A DNA stretch of 64,000 bases from the NCBI GenBank assembly GCA_016713445.1, contig JADJPB010000004.1, positions 248,001-312,000 of the forward strand. The letters are read 5' to 3'. This document shows, piece after piece, positions 54,109 to 63,106 of this stretch (the stretch's first letter is position 1; every line of letters starts with the position of its first letter). This DNA comes from Bacteroidota bacterium (GTDB lineage: Bacteria; Bacteroidota; Bacteroidia; AKYH767-A; OLB10). The notes under the pieces are model-generated. The model worked only from the letters and a program-made list of their open reading frames with translations. It was not told where the DNA came from and did not search any database. The translations under genes and the position numbers were made by a program.

Positions 54109-54623
54109 TTATTTATTTTCTTCTTCGCCTTGAGCGTAGTTTTCGAAGTTGCTACTTTGATTGATCACGGATCCAACTGAACTGTAAAGCTGTGTTCCTT
54201 CTTTCGTGATTTTTTTCACACGGTAGTAAGCAAAACCTGCAGGTGGTGTTTGGTCAATCCATGAATAGTACAATTCGATTTCTGAACCAATTCCTTCTTT
54301 GATGCCTGCTGATTTGAATTCGCGTCCGTCCGTAGATCTTTCAATTACATAAACACAATCTTCAGATTCGTTTTTTGACGTCCAACTCACAAAAGCTTTC
54401 CGCTATTATATACGGTGTTGTAATTGTGAATATTCACTTCCGGTTGTCCGCTTGCCAAATTCATAGGAGCAGAAGTTTGTATTGAACTTTGCGCCATTCC
54501 TGTTCCAGCTACGGCCATCAAGAGAATGAATACAATCGTCTCAATCAAGAACAAAAACTTGAATGCGGACCCTTTTTGCTCGTCACGATTATAGTAACGC
54601 TTAGGCTTGTTGTACATCATCAT
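54109..54623 (-). CDS. Membrane-anchored protein with fibronectin III-like domain, frameshifted
   Basis: About 171 residues. A charged start (NKPKRYYNRDEQKGSAFK) precedes a hydrophobic segment (FLFLIETIVFILLMAVAGTG). After a break near 54402 (an A lost in an A run, restoring NSGKAFVSWTS) comes a fibronectin-like module (YVIERSTDGREFKSAGIKEG, FAYYRVKKITKEGTQLYS). This module type is common near T9SS proteins. It is first in a two-gene operon with the PKD giant and may assist it, by position only. The start could also be the ATG at 54620 or 54617. Confidence 0.7.
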
Positions 54624-54999
54624 TCTGTTTTCGTCGAATGGTCTTGTAGAAATCTTCGTTGTGTGCTTGGTGATTCATCATATTAAATATTTTGATTCTA
54701 TGTCAATTTACATGCATCTATACGTTGGATGTAGGGGTATAGGTTACATTTCTTGCTTTTGTAAGAAATTTAATGTTTTTGGCCATTTTTAATATTGAAA
54801 ATGGGTTCTAAATTGAAGTTTTAGGCCTTTTTCAATGAAAATTGTTGTTTTCTATTACGACCAATAAGGAAACTAGGTTTCAAAAAGTAGTTGCGGATAG
54901 ACATATTATTTGATTTTTTTTCGACTATAACCTTTCCGCGGTATCGTGCGTATTAAGAAACACAAACCCAAAATGTAATCTTATTAATTAACCCAACAC
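54624..54999. other. Divergent intergenic region
   Basis: About 376 bp between the PKD operon (minus) and the 485-residue gene (plus). It must hold both promoters. I see no RNA gene, and no single -7 box stands out. Confidence 0.4.
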
Positions 55000-56457
55000 A
55001 TGGAAATTTTAAGCAAGACAATTAAGAAACTTACCGAAGATGAGTATCAGCAATTATTGCATGAGGTCTCGGGAAAGAAGAAGAACAAGCCTTTTTTAGT
55101 TCTTGAGACTACACGCGAACGTGAAGTAGAGGATAGTGAGATGATGGAAATTTTGCAAGTGAACCCAAGTGCATATTATACACTTAAATCTAGGCTCAAT
55201 TCAAAAATCGCATCTATACTGAGTAAGAAAGTTCAAAATCCAATTCAGACTTTGATGGATGAAGTTTCTCGAGTGCCCGCACATTTGTTTGGGAATAATC
55301 GCGAATTTTCTGTTCGTGCGTTAAAAGAATTGGAAAAGCAACTCATCGAGTATGACTTGAATGCAGAACTGATTTTAGTGTACAAAACATTAGCACAATT
55401 GCATCTTCACTCAGAAGAATTCGATTCGTATGAAACAAAGTTCAATAAACATGTTGCCTTTTCTTTAGCTGTGTCAAAGGCAGAGGGATTGTTTTTTAGA
55501 TTCATCAAGAAACTTGGCGTTTATCAGTTGAATGGACAAGAGTCGGATCTCGAAGAAGTGATCATGATGAAGCGTGAGTTGAGTAATATTTGTGAGTTGT
55601 ACGACTCTCATCGCTTGTATGTATTATTTAATATCGCACATATTTATTATTTGTGTATTGCTCCACACAAACAAGATGGGTTGAAGGCTCGTGAATTGGA
55701 GATTGAATCTGTTTTGCAACGTATGACTCAAATTTTTGATAGTTATCCAATGGATACATTCTATCAAAATATTAAGTGCATCACGGACCTTTTGTATTTC
55801 GAATATTATATCCGCACCGGAAATATCGTTCGTGCCGATTATTATATTCAACGCGTACATAAGCATCTGCCTGAGTTGACGGAAAAACATTTGATGAATT
55901 TCTTCGTGGTTCAATTTTTAAAGTCGAAAGTGATGAAGTTTCAAATCGATGGAAACCTGGATCATCTTCAAAATTATTCTGAGCATCTAGAAAAGTATGG
56001 GGACTTAAATATTGAAGAAGCTTATCATTTTATTAGTGTTAAACGATTTTTAGCGATCGTTAAGTTTTACCAACGCGATTACCAAGGCGCAGCAAAAAAG
56101 ATTAATGAGTTGAGAAATCAAATGTCTCTGAAGCAGTATTTGTTTACGGATATTGATGCTAAGTTATTTCAAGCGTTGCAATATTGCATTTTAGGAGATG
56201 ACAGTCTTTGCATGCAAATTATTTCAAGTTTGAAGCGTCAAATCAGAGAACAAGATTCCGAATATGAATCCGCTCGCTATATGATGAAGTTGCTTAAAAC
56301 TTCGTTGAAGCCTGCTGATTATCGCCGTAAGGTGAAAAAGGTGGCAGAAATGTGGACAGAATTCGAAGCCCTCAATAAAGGAACTTATCAAGTGCTTACC
56401 TATGTGAAAGTGGATGAGACCGTAATTCGTAAAATGAGTAATCCTATCAAAGATTAA
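55000..56457 (+). CDS. Conserved helical protein of unknown function
   Basis: The protein has 485 residues, intact, without signal peptide or membrane segment, so cytoplasmic. The first 90 residues (LTEDEYQQLLHEVSGKKKNK, EMMEILQVNPSAYYTLKSRL) are helical and could form a small DNA- or protein-binding domain. The rest is all-alpha and resembles degenerate TPR arrays. It starts divergently from the PKD operon and ends at a strong terminator. I do not recognise a functional family. The N-terminal helix-turn-helix-like pattern makes a regulatory role possible but unproven. Confidence 0.75.
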   Translation: MEILSKTIKKLTEDEYQQLLHEVSGKKKNKPFLVLETTREREVEDSEMMEILQVNPSAYYTLKSRLNSKIASILSKKVQNPIQTLMDEVSRVPAHLFGNNREFSVRALKELEKQLIEYDLNAELILVYKTLAQLHLHSEEFDSYETKFNKHVAFSLAVSKAEGLFFRFIKKLGVYQLNGQESDLEEVIMMKRELSNICELYDSHRLYVLFNIAHIYYLCIAPHKQDGLKARELEIESVLQRMTQIFDSYPMDTFYQNIKCITDLLYFEYYIRTGNIVRADYYIQRVHKHLPELTEKHLMNFFVVQFLKSKVMKFQIDGNLDHLQNYSEHLEKYGDLNIEEAYHFISVKRFLAIVKFYQRDYQGAAKKINELRNQMSLKQYLFTDIDAKLFQALQYCILGDDSLCMQIISSLKRQIREQDSEYESARYMMKLLKTSLKPADYRRKVKKVAEMWTEFEALNKGTYQVLTYVKVDETVIRKMSNPIKD

Positions 56458-56477
56458 GGTATAATTAAATTCAAATT

Positions 56478-56508
56478 AAAACGGCTGCAATATTATTGCA
56501 GCCGTTTT
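56478..56508. terminator. Bidirectional terminator
   Basis: AAAACGGCTGCAA (56478-56490) pairs perfectly with TTGCAGCCGTTTT (56496-56508), with a 5-nt loop. It lies between the converging 485-residue gene and the receiver gene and serves both. Confidence 0.9.
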
Positions 56509-56524
56509 AATTTTATGTCGTGAA

Positions 56525-56919
56525 TTATAAACTAATTGCTTCGAGATATTTTTCGCTTAGCGGTTTATTCACATATTTAAATACATGTGAGTTCGTGGAA
56601 GCTTTGTTGATGTCGTCTGGAGAAATGGAAGAGGAGAGTACTACTATCTTAGAAAAAGTTTTTATCTCTTCGTTTATGGTTTCATAATCCATTAAAAAGT
56701 CAAAGCCATCTTTAATGGGCATGTTTAAATCTAAAAAAATTATTTCAGGGAATTCTTCTTTTGAGCTGAGCGATCGTAAAAAATCTAAAGCAGCATCCGC
56801 AGAATTTTTACTATAACTTCCGATGAAAAACCACTGGACGTAATCATACGTTCATTGATGAAATTGTCGATTTCATTATCGTCAATCAATAAGACCTTAC
56901 GATAGCGACTGTTTTTCAT
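56525..56919 (-). CDS. Stand-alone response regulator receiver protein, frameshifted
   Basis: About 131 residues, a single receiver domain with no output domain. RKVLLIDDNEIDNF carries the acidic pair, IIFLDLNMPIKDGFDF the phospho-acceptor Asp, KIVVLSSSIS the Ser/Thr switch and KYVNKPLS the conserved Lys. The break is in an A run near 56810 (restoring SEVIVKNSADAALDFL). It resembles the CheY-like single-domain regulators common in Bacteroidota. No kinase is adjacent. Confidence 0.85.
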
Positions 56920-56943
56920 CCTTTTTTTTCTTCAAGCATTTTG

Positions 56944-57018
56944 TGGTGATGGGCGGAATCGAACCGTCGACACAAGTGATTTTCAGTCCTTTTGCTCTAC
57001 CAACTGAGCTACATCACC
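56944..57018 (-). tRNA. tRNA-Phe (anticodon GAA)
   Basis: The acceptor stem GGTGATG / CATCACC, D-arm AGCTCAGTTGGTAGAGC, anticodon loop CTGAAAA and T-arm with TTCGATT are all present. Two oddities: the anticodon stem 3' side reads TCACTTGTG, one base more than the expected TCCTTGTG, and the T-stem has an A-C mismatch (GACGG with CCGCC). Both may be consensus errors. The 3' CCA is not encoded. Confidence 0.85.
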
Positions 57019-57241
57019 TGAATAGGAGGGTGCAAAAGTAAGACATTTTTACAAAAAACAAGGGCATTCTGTTCGTCTTTCTATTATTCTTCGAAAATTG
57101 TATAAATCAGATAGATAGAATGCACCGCTGTATTTTTTTGACGTTTTATAATCTTTTTGAGTTTGTATTGTCCTTTTTTATGGTTTAAATACTCTAAGTT
57201 TAACTTAATAAATCTAAATCTTCTTATTTCTCTCTTTATCT

Positions 57242-57249
57242 TAATATTG
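57242..57249 (+). promoter_or_regulatory. Possible -7 box (TAATATTG) of coaX
   Basis: It is one mismatch from TAnnTTTG and lies 4 bp before the ATG at 57254, again suggesting a very short leader, as for nadE. Confidence 0.3.
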
Positions 57250-57253
57250 CTGT

Positions 57254-57985
57254 ATGAATCTGGTAATCGATATTGGAAATACTTTGGTGAAATTCGGTGT
57301 TTTTAGTAACAACCAATTAATGACTTCTGGGGTTATTAACGGGAGAGATTTTTCTAAATTGAAAGATGTTTTAGTTAATCATGAAATCATCCATATTGTT
57401 TATGCTGCAGTCGTGGAAATCCCTCCAGAATTAACTTCCATTTTTAGTAATTTTTCTTCTGTAATAAGACTAGACAAGAACACTTCATTACCTTTTCAAA
57501 ACAAGTATTTAACACCCGAAACATTAGGAAATGATCGATTGGCTAATGTTTGTGGGGCCATTGCGCTTTTTCCAGAAAGAAATGTTTTAGTGATTGATGT
57601 AGGAACCTGCTTAAAGTTTGACATGATTACTTCAAATAGCCATTATTTAGGAGGTGGTATATCTCCTGGCATGAGGATGAGATTCAAAGGTTTAAATGAA
57701 CATACAGCTCAACTTCCATTAGTTTCTCCTCAACTGGATCCTTTGCTTATAGGTAGAAACACTGAGGAGTCAATACTTTCTGGCGTTATGAATGGTATGA
57801 TGTCGGAATTAAATGATATTAATTGGCAATACAGGAATTTATATCCACGTTTAGAAACCCTGCTTACCGGGGGTGATTCGAATTTCTTTTTAAATCACTT
57901 CAGATCTCGCATCTTTGCGGCCCCGCATCTTACTTTAATTGGGTTAAATCATATCGTATCGAATTTGCACCATGAACAAAAATAA
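57254..57985 (+). CDS. coaX: Type III pantothenate kinase
   Basis: The protein has 243 residues, intact. It phosphorylates pantothenate, the first step of CoA synthesis. The ASKHA-fold motifs are NLVIDIGNTLVKFGVF (phosphate-1), TLGNDRLANVCGAI, VLVIDVGTCLKFDM (phosphate-2, with the usual Thr after Cys replaced by Leu) and GGGISPGMRMRFKGL. It starts an envelope-type operon; its 3' end overlaps the next gene by 14 bp, a linkage common in Bacteroidota. Confidence 0.93.
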   Translation: MNLVIDIGNTLVKFGVFSNNQLMTSGVINGRDFSKLKDVLVNHEIIHIVYAAVVEIPPELTSIFSNFSSVIRLDKNTSLPFQNKYLTPETLGNDRLANVCGAIALFPERNVLVIDVGTCLKFDMITSNSHYLGGGISPGMRMRFKGLNEHTAQLPLVSPQLDPLLIGRNTEESILSGVMNGMMSELNDINWQYRNLYPRLETLLTGGDSNFFLNHFRSRIFAAPHLTLIGLNHIVSNLHHEQK

Positions 57986-59243
57986 ATTATTGATAGTTAG
58001 CTTGTTGATTTTGGCTTTGCCACTATTCGCAATAGCTCAAACAAGCAGCGTATCTCCTTATTCACGTTTTGGTCCAGGTGATTTGCTCTTTAAAGGCTTT
58101 GCTCATCAACGAGCAATGGGTGGAACTTCCATTGCTGAAGCGAATGTTGCCCGCCTTAATTTTTCGAATCCTGCTTCCCTATGCTTATGACTCTTTGATG
58201 GTTTTTGAGATTGGTCTTAGCGGTGAAAGGTATTGGCTAGAACAAGGTGATTTAAGCAGCAAGAAGTGGAATGCTAAGTTGGAGTACTTAGTGATTGGAC
58301 TGCCTTTAGTAAGAAATAAAATGGGATTGGCTTTTGGATTTATTCCTTATAGTGGAATTGGATATGAGATTAAATCTTCTTCAACAATTGACTCCTCTAA
58401 TGTATTGTCTACTACTTATAAGGGAACAGGAGGTTATAATCGTTATTTTATAGGAACAGGATTGAAGATTACTCCCAAACTAGCACTTGGACTTAATGCT
58501 TCTTATCTTTTTGGTGCTATGGAGCAAAGCAGAACTGCAGCTTACTCGAATTCTGATTTTTTGGAACTAGAGTGAAGGATAATACTTCAATCGGCGATTT
58601 CATGTTTGATGCCGGATTAAATTTTAAAACCCCATTAAAAAATGGATATGTATTAAGTCTTGGTGCTACTGCAAGTATCGCTCAAAACCTGAAAGCCAAT
58701 AGAACTTTGCTCTGGGAGAATTTTAAATTGAATTCCTTTGGAGTTGATTTTTCTAGAGATACCGTTGAGTTTAGGGATAAAGAACAGGGCGAAATAGTGT
58801 TGCCAATGTCACTAGGTTTTGGAGTTCAATTGGCGAAAGATGAACAGTGGTTAATTCAGTCGGACATTCGCTATACCGAGTGGAGTAACTACGAGTCTTT
58901 TCGCGGAAAAGATAGTTTGAATAATTCATTCAGGGTATCTCTGGGTGGTCAATATGCGCGTGACGCACGTGGGACAACTTTTGGACAGCGAATACAATAT
59001 CGTGCTGGAATTTATTACGGCACTTCTTTCTTGAATATTAGAAATAATACACTCTCTGATCGAGGGGTTAGTATAGGATTTGGTTTGCCAATTCGTAAGG
59101 CGTTTCAATCAATGATCAATATCGCTTTAGAAGCGGGCGAGATGGGAACTTTGAATGATAATTTGATTCGTGAAAGGTATGTGAGGGCGGTAATTGGTCT
59201 CACATTTAATGAAGTATGGTTCCAAAAAAGACGTTTTGATTAA
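57972..59243 (+). CDS. Outer-membrane barrel protein (FadL/OmpP1-like), with two frameshifts
   Basis: About 424 residues. The signal peptide MNKNKLLIVSLLILALPLFA is followed by SPYSRFGPGDLLFKGFAHQR and AMGGTSIAEANVARLNFSNP, the small N-terminal hatch pattern of FadL-like barrels. The rest alternates strands to the C-terminal VIGLTFNEVWFQKRRF. Breaks: an extra C near 58184 (restoring NPASYAYDSLMV) and a lost T near 58562 (restoring DFFGTRVKDNTS). It lies in the coaX-lptC operon, and its stop overlaps the lptC start (TAATG). Confidence 0.8.
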
Positions 59244-59818
59244 TGAGAAAGCAGCCCAATTTATTTCCATTTTTCAAGGACAGGTTTGTGGCGTTAATTT
59301 TTTTAGTAGTTTTAGGTATTCAACTGGCGTCGTGTGAGAATGATCAAGCAGAAATAAAGCGTGTAACTAAAGTCTCTACAGAGCCCATTGAACATATCAA
59401 AGGCTTAGAAATACTATATAGCGACTCTGGATTGGTACGGGTAAAAGTCAATTCTCCGGAATTGAAGAAAATTATCTTCCCCGAACCAATAACAGAGATG
59501 CCTTCCGGAATCCATATTCAGTTTTATGATGAAAATAAAAATGTAACTTCTGAATTACGATCGAAATATGCAATACACTATGAAAATGAGAATAAGTGGG
59601 AGGCTCAGAAAGATGTAGTAGTAATTAATGAGAAAGGAGATCAGCTCAACACGGAGAAATTAATCTGGAATGAACGCGAAGAGAAGTTAACAAGTGACGA
59701 GCATGTTAAAATTACAACGGCGGAGGAGATAATTTATGGGAAAGGATTCGAGGCCAATCAGGATTTTAGTCGGTATAAAATTTTTAATGTGAAAGGAAGA
59801 ATAAATGTAAATAAGTAA
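59243..59818 (+). CDS. lptC: LPS export periplasmic protein LptC
   Basis: The protein has 191 residues, intact. A membrane/lipoprotein-like N-terminus (VALIFLVVLGIQLASCEND) is followed by the LptC domain: beta strands beginning GLEILYSDSGLVRVKVNSPE, then GIHIQFYDENKNVTSELRSK and VVINEKGDQLNTEKLIWNE. LptC is the bitopic inner-membrane partner that takes LPS from LptB2FG and passes it to LptA. Order after coaX and a barrel gene is typical for the phylum. Confidence 0.9.
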   Translation: MRKQPNLFPFFKDRFVALIFLVVLGIQLASCENDQAEIKRVTKVSTEPIEHIKGLEILYSDSGLVRVKVNSPELKKIIFPEPITEMPSGIHIQFYDENKNVTSELRSKYAIHYENENKWEAQKDVVVINEKGDQLNTEKLIWNEREEKLTSDEHVKITTAEEIIYGKGFEANQDFSRYKIFNVKGRINVNK

Positions 59819-59827
59819 TCATCGAAA

Positions 59828-60013
59828 ATGTTAAAGTTGTTAGAGTATTCTTGGCTTTTTATCATGCTTTTAGGTGCTTTTTTTGGCGCCTACAAATGCA
59901 TGTCTGAAAATGTTTCTTCAGCCATCTGGTTTTTTATTCTTTCTGGAGTCGCCTGCGTATTTTGGTTAGTTCGCAGAAACCAGAGAATTAGGTCTCAAAA
60001 AAAGAATCGCTAG
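59828..60013 (+). CDS. Small two-helix membrane protein
   Basis: The protein has 61 residues with two hydrophobic segments (YSWLFIMLLGAFFGAYKCM and AIWFFILSGVACVFWLV) and a basic tail (RRNQRIRSQKKNR). It lies 9 bp after lptC. The position matches small membrane proteins often found here in Bacteroidota; the role is unknown. Confidence 0.75.
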   Translation: MLKLLEYSWLFIMLLGAFFGAYKCMSENVSSAIWFFILSGVACVFWLVRRNQRIRSQKKNR

Positions 60014-60141
60014 TCTAGAATATAATGTTCTATTTTATTGATCCAACTGTATTTATTGTAATTTTAAAATAAATTGCTGTTTTTCAGCTTTTTACTTTTG
60101 ATTTTCTGAAAAATAAGTTTTTAGCCTTCAATAAAGCTTCG

Positions 60142-60149
60142 TATATTCG
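60142..60149 (+). promoter_or_regulatory. Possible -7 box (TATATTCG) of the PpiD gene
   Basis: It resembles TAnnTTTG with one mismatch and lies 27 bp before the ATG at 60177, in a 163-bp intergenic gap. The -33 element is unclear. Confidence 0.35.
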
Positions 60150-60176
60150 CAGCCTTAAATTAGAAATACTAGAGTT

Positions 60177-62267
60177 ATGGCAGTTATTGAAAAAATTAGA
60201 GGCAAAGCAGGTTTATTGTTAGTTTTCGTAGGCTTCAGCCTTGTCGCTTTCATTTTGGGAGATTTTTTCTCTTCGAACAATGGAATGAGTAGCAGTGATG
60301 CGAACATCGGTGAAATAAACGGGAAGAAGGTCAATGTTATGGATTTTGAAGAAAAAGTTCAGGTGCAATTGAACAATTACAAACTTCAAAGTAATTCTGA
60401 CAATGTAGATCAGAATACCACGGAGCAAATTCGTGAACAAACCTGGAATCAGTTGATCAATGAAATGGTGTTAACTCCTCAATACGAAAAGCTAGGGATT
60501 ACTTGCTCTCCAAAAGAGTTGTTAGACATGGTTCAAGGGAAGAATCCTCACCCTCAAGTAAAGCAAGCATTTACAGATCCTAAAACTGGACAGTTTAACC
60601 CAGCCAGTGTCGGTAATTTTTTGAAGAACATGGATAATGATCAAACCGGAAAAACACGTCAGCAATGGGTAGTTTTTGAAAAAGCAATTCGTGAAGAACG
60701 CATCCAGCAAAAATATTATAACCTGATTAAGCAAGGGCTGTATGTAGCGAAAGCAGAAGCAAAAGATGAGTTCTTTAATAAAAGTAAAACAGCTTCTGTA
60801 CGTTATGTATCGTTGAATTATGCTACAATAGCTGATACAACCATTGAAGTTTCTGATGCAGAATTGAAAACATTGTATAACGCTACCATGAAAAAATATA
60901 AGCAGGAAGCTTCTGCAAATATTGACTATGTTACGTTTGAAGTTTTCCCAAGTGATGTAGATCGTCAGGCAGCCATGTTTGAGATTAATAAGTTGGCTGA
61001 AGATTTTCGTGCTTCAGAAAACGATTCAATGTTTGTTGCATTAAATAGCGACTCCCCATTTAATCCTGCATACAATAAGAAAGGGACTTTGCCTTTGAAT
61101 ATTGATTCGTTGATATTTTCTTCGCCTGTAGGTTTTGTTTTTGGTCCTTATGAAGAGAATAGTACATTTAAATTAGCAAAAGTTTCAGCAGTGAAAATGA
61201 TGCCCGACTCTGCTAAGGCTTCTCATATATTATTGAAGATGGATCCTGCGAATAAGGATGCAATTTTAGCGACTGCAGACAGTATTAAAACAGCTTTGAA
61301 AGGCGGTGCTAATTTTGCGGCTTTATCTTTCCAGTACTCTACCGACGAAGGTTCAAAAATTAAAGGTGGTGACTTAGGTTGGTTTGCTCCAGGAGCTATG
61401 GTTGCTGAATTTAATGACGCTTGTTTTAATGGAACAAAAGGCGACTATACAATCGTTGAAACGCAATTTGGAATCCATATTATCCATATTACTGATCTGA
61501 AAAACCCAAGTCGTCAAATCCGCGTGGCTTTTGTAGATAAGAAAATTGAACCGAGTTCTAAAACGTATCAAGCGGTGTATTCTAAAGCTAATGGATTTGC
61601 ATCGAAGAATACTACAGCAGATGTGTTTGAAAAAGCAATCACCGAGGAGAAGCTGACGAAGATGTCAGAGCCGAATATTTTTGAAAACGCGCGCCAAGTA
61701 GGTCCGATGGAAAATTCACGTGAATTAGTGCGTTGGGCATTTACTGCGAAGCCTGGAGAAGTATCTAAAGCTTTTGAATTCGGAAATCGTTTCGTCGTTG
61801 CTAAATTGAACGACCGTAAGGAAAAAGGATTTAGTACTATCGAGCAGATCAAGGATCAGTTAACTGCTGAAGTTCGTCGAGATAAAAAGCAGTTATTCTA
61901 ATTTGAGAAGCTTAAGAAAGGTGGGCAAAATTTGGACGGTATAGCAAGTGCTAACGGACAAACTGTTCAAATGGCTGAAAATGTTTCTTTCGCATCCCCT
62001 GTTTTTCCGAGTAGTGGAATGGAACCATATGTAGCGGGATATTTGATGAATTTAAAAGCGGGTCAGGTATCACCACCTTTGAAGGGAGTTAGTGGTGTTT
62101 TTGTTGCCGTAGTGAATTCATTTGCGGATGTAAAGGAGCCAGCAGATTTAGCAGCTGAAGCAAAGCTTCAGTTAGGGTCAACTTTGCAGAACCGTTCGCA
62201 ATATGAAACGTATAATGCATTACGTGAAAAAGCAGGAATCGTTGATAGAAGATCTAAATTTTATTAA
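60177..62267 (+). CDS. SurA/PpiD-like peptidylprolyl isomerase with in-frame TAA
   Basis: The frame is 697 codons. An N-terminal anchor (RGKAGLLLVFVGFSLVAFIL) precedes a SurA_N-like chaperone region. One parvulin domain is clear (AKASHILLKMDPANKDAI to GGDLGWFAPGAMVAEFNDAC and FGIHIIHI), and a second, degenerate domain follows. The codon at 61899-61901 is TAA (reading KKQLF, stop, FEKLKKGGQNL). The same frame continues without shift to RRSKFY. This is a nonsense change or a base error, not an indel. The enzyme assists folding of exported outer-membrane proteins. Confidence 0.88.
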
Positions 62268-62284
62268 AATTAATTAATATACAG

Positions 62285-62314
62285 AAAGGCTGGGAATTAT
62301 TCTCAGCCTTTTTT
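62285..62314 (+). terminator. Rho-independent terminator of the PpiD gene
   Basis: AAAGGCTG (62285-62292) pairs with CAGCCTTT (62304-62311), extended by an imperfect GGGAA/TTCT part of the stem, followed by a T run. Confidence 0.85.
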
Positions 62315-62365
62315 GTTTGGTAATTTTGATGTAATTAAGCAGCTGGAGATATTAGAAGCTTCATG

Positions 62366-62727
62366 CTGTGAGAAACAAAGCATTCGAAAAACTTTGCGGC
62401 TTTGCGACTTTGCGAGAAACAAAGCATTCGAAAAACTTTGATGCTTTGCGACTTTGCGAGAAACAAAGCATTCGAAAAACTTTGCGGCTTTGCGACTTTG
62501 CGAGAAACAAAGCATTCGAAAAACTTTGCGGCTTTGCGACTTTGCGAGAAACAAAGCATTCGAAAAACTTTGCGGCTTTGCGACTTTGCGAGAAACAAAG
62601 CATTCGAAAAACTTTGATGCTTTGCGACTTTGCGAGAAACAAAGCATTCGAAAAACTTTGCGGCTTTGCGACTTTGCGAGAAACAAAGCATTCGAAAAAC
62701 TTTGCGGCTTTGCGACTTTGCGAGAAA
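62366..62727. repeat. 44-bp minisatellite, about 8 copies
   Basis: The unit starts GAGAAACAAAGCATTCGAAA and continues through CTTTGCGGCTTTGCGACTTTGC. Copies begin at about 62370, 62414, 62458, 62502, 62546, 62590, 62634 and 62678. Two copies read TTGATGC in place of TTGCGGC. Because 44 is not a multiple of three, all six frames stay open over long distances, which creates false genes. No real gene is supported. Confidence 0.9.
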
Positions 62728-63106
62728 ATAAGCGAAGAAAGAAAAACGAAGAAGAACTTAGTTTTACGAGATAATTTAGTGACGAAAAAAGTTGATGCTT
62801 GATTAAAATTAATTTATAGTCAATCTATAATTCAAGCCTCTCCCTTCGCGAGGGTTCGCGACCTCTCCACAGGAGATGGAACTATAAATACAGGGTAAAT
62901 AATATTTGGATTAAACCTTAGAAATCTTCGCACCTTCGCGAGAAAATTTGGCATTTTGGAAACTTTGAGTTCGTTTAATAATGTCGAACTGGCAATCAAA
63001 AGCTTTTTCTATTAAGCCTAGTAATTATTAATAAATGGTTTTATAAGTAGCATTGTTAAAAATAGTACTTTAGCAGTATGTTCATTTCTAGATGAGTCGT
63101 TAACCC
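62728..63106. other. Intergenic stretch after the minisatellite
   Basis: It holds a degenerate relative of the dispersed repeat at 62833-62880 (AAGCCTCTCCCTTCGCGAGG with TCGCGA repeats and a CTCC/GGAG hairpin) and a fragment at 62932-62970 (CTTCGCACCTTCGCGAGAAA) that resembles the minisatellite unit. No gene is seen. Confidence 0.5.

Noticed and set aside
5225..62267. Alternative genetic code or programmed frameshifting to explain broken genes
   Set aside because: Breaks differ in site and direction, occur in plain homopolymers without conserved slippery sites, and standard stops end intact genes such as gpmI and coaX.
62303..62802. Several overlapping protein frames of 70-140 residues on both strands
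   Set aside because: They are by-products of the stop-poor 44-bp minisatellite and have repetitive composition, no start signals and no family match.
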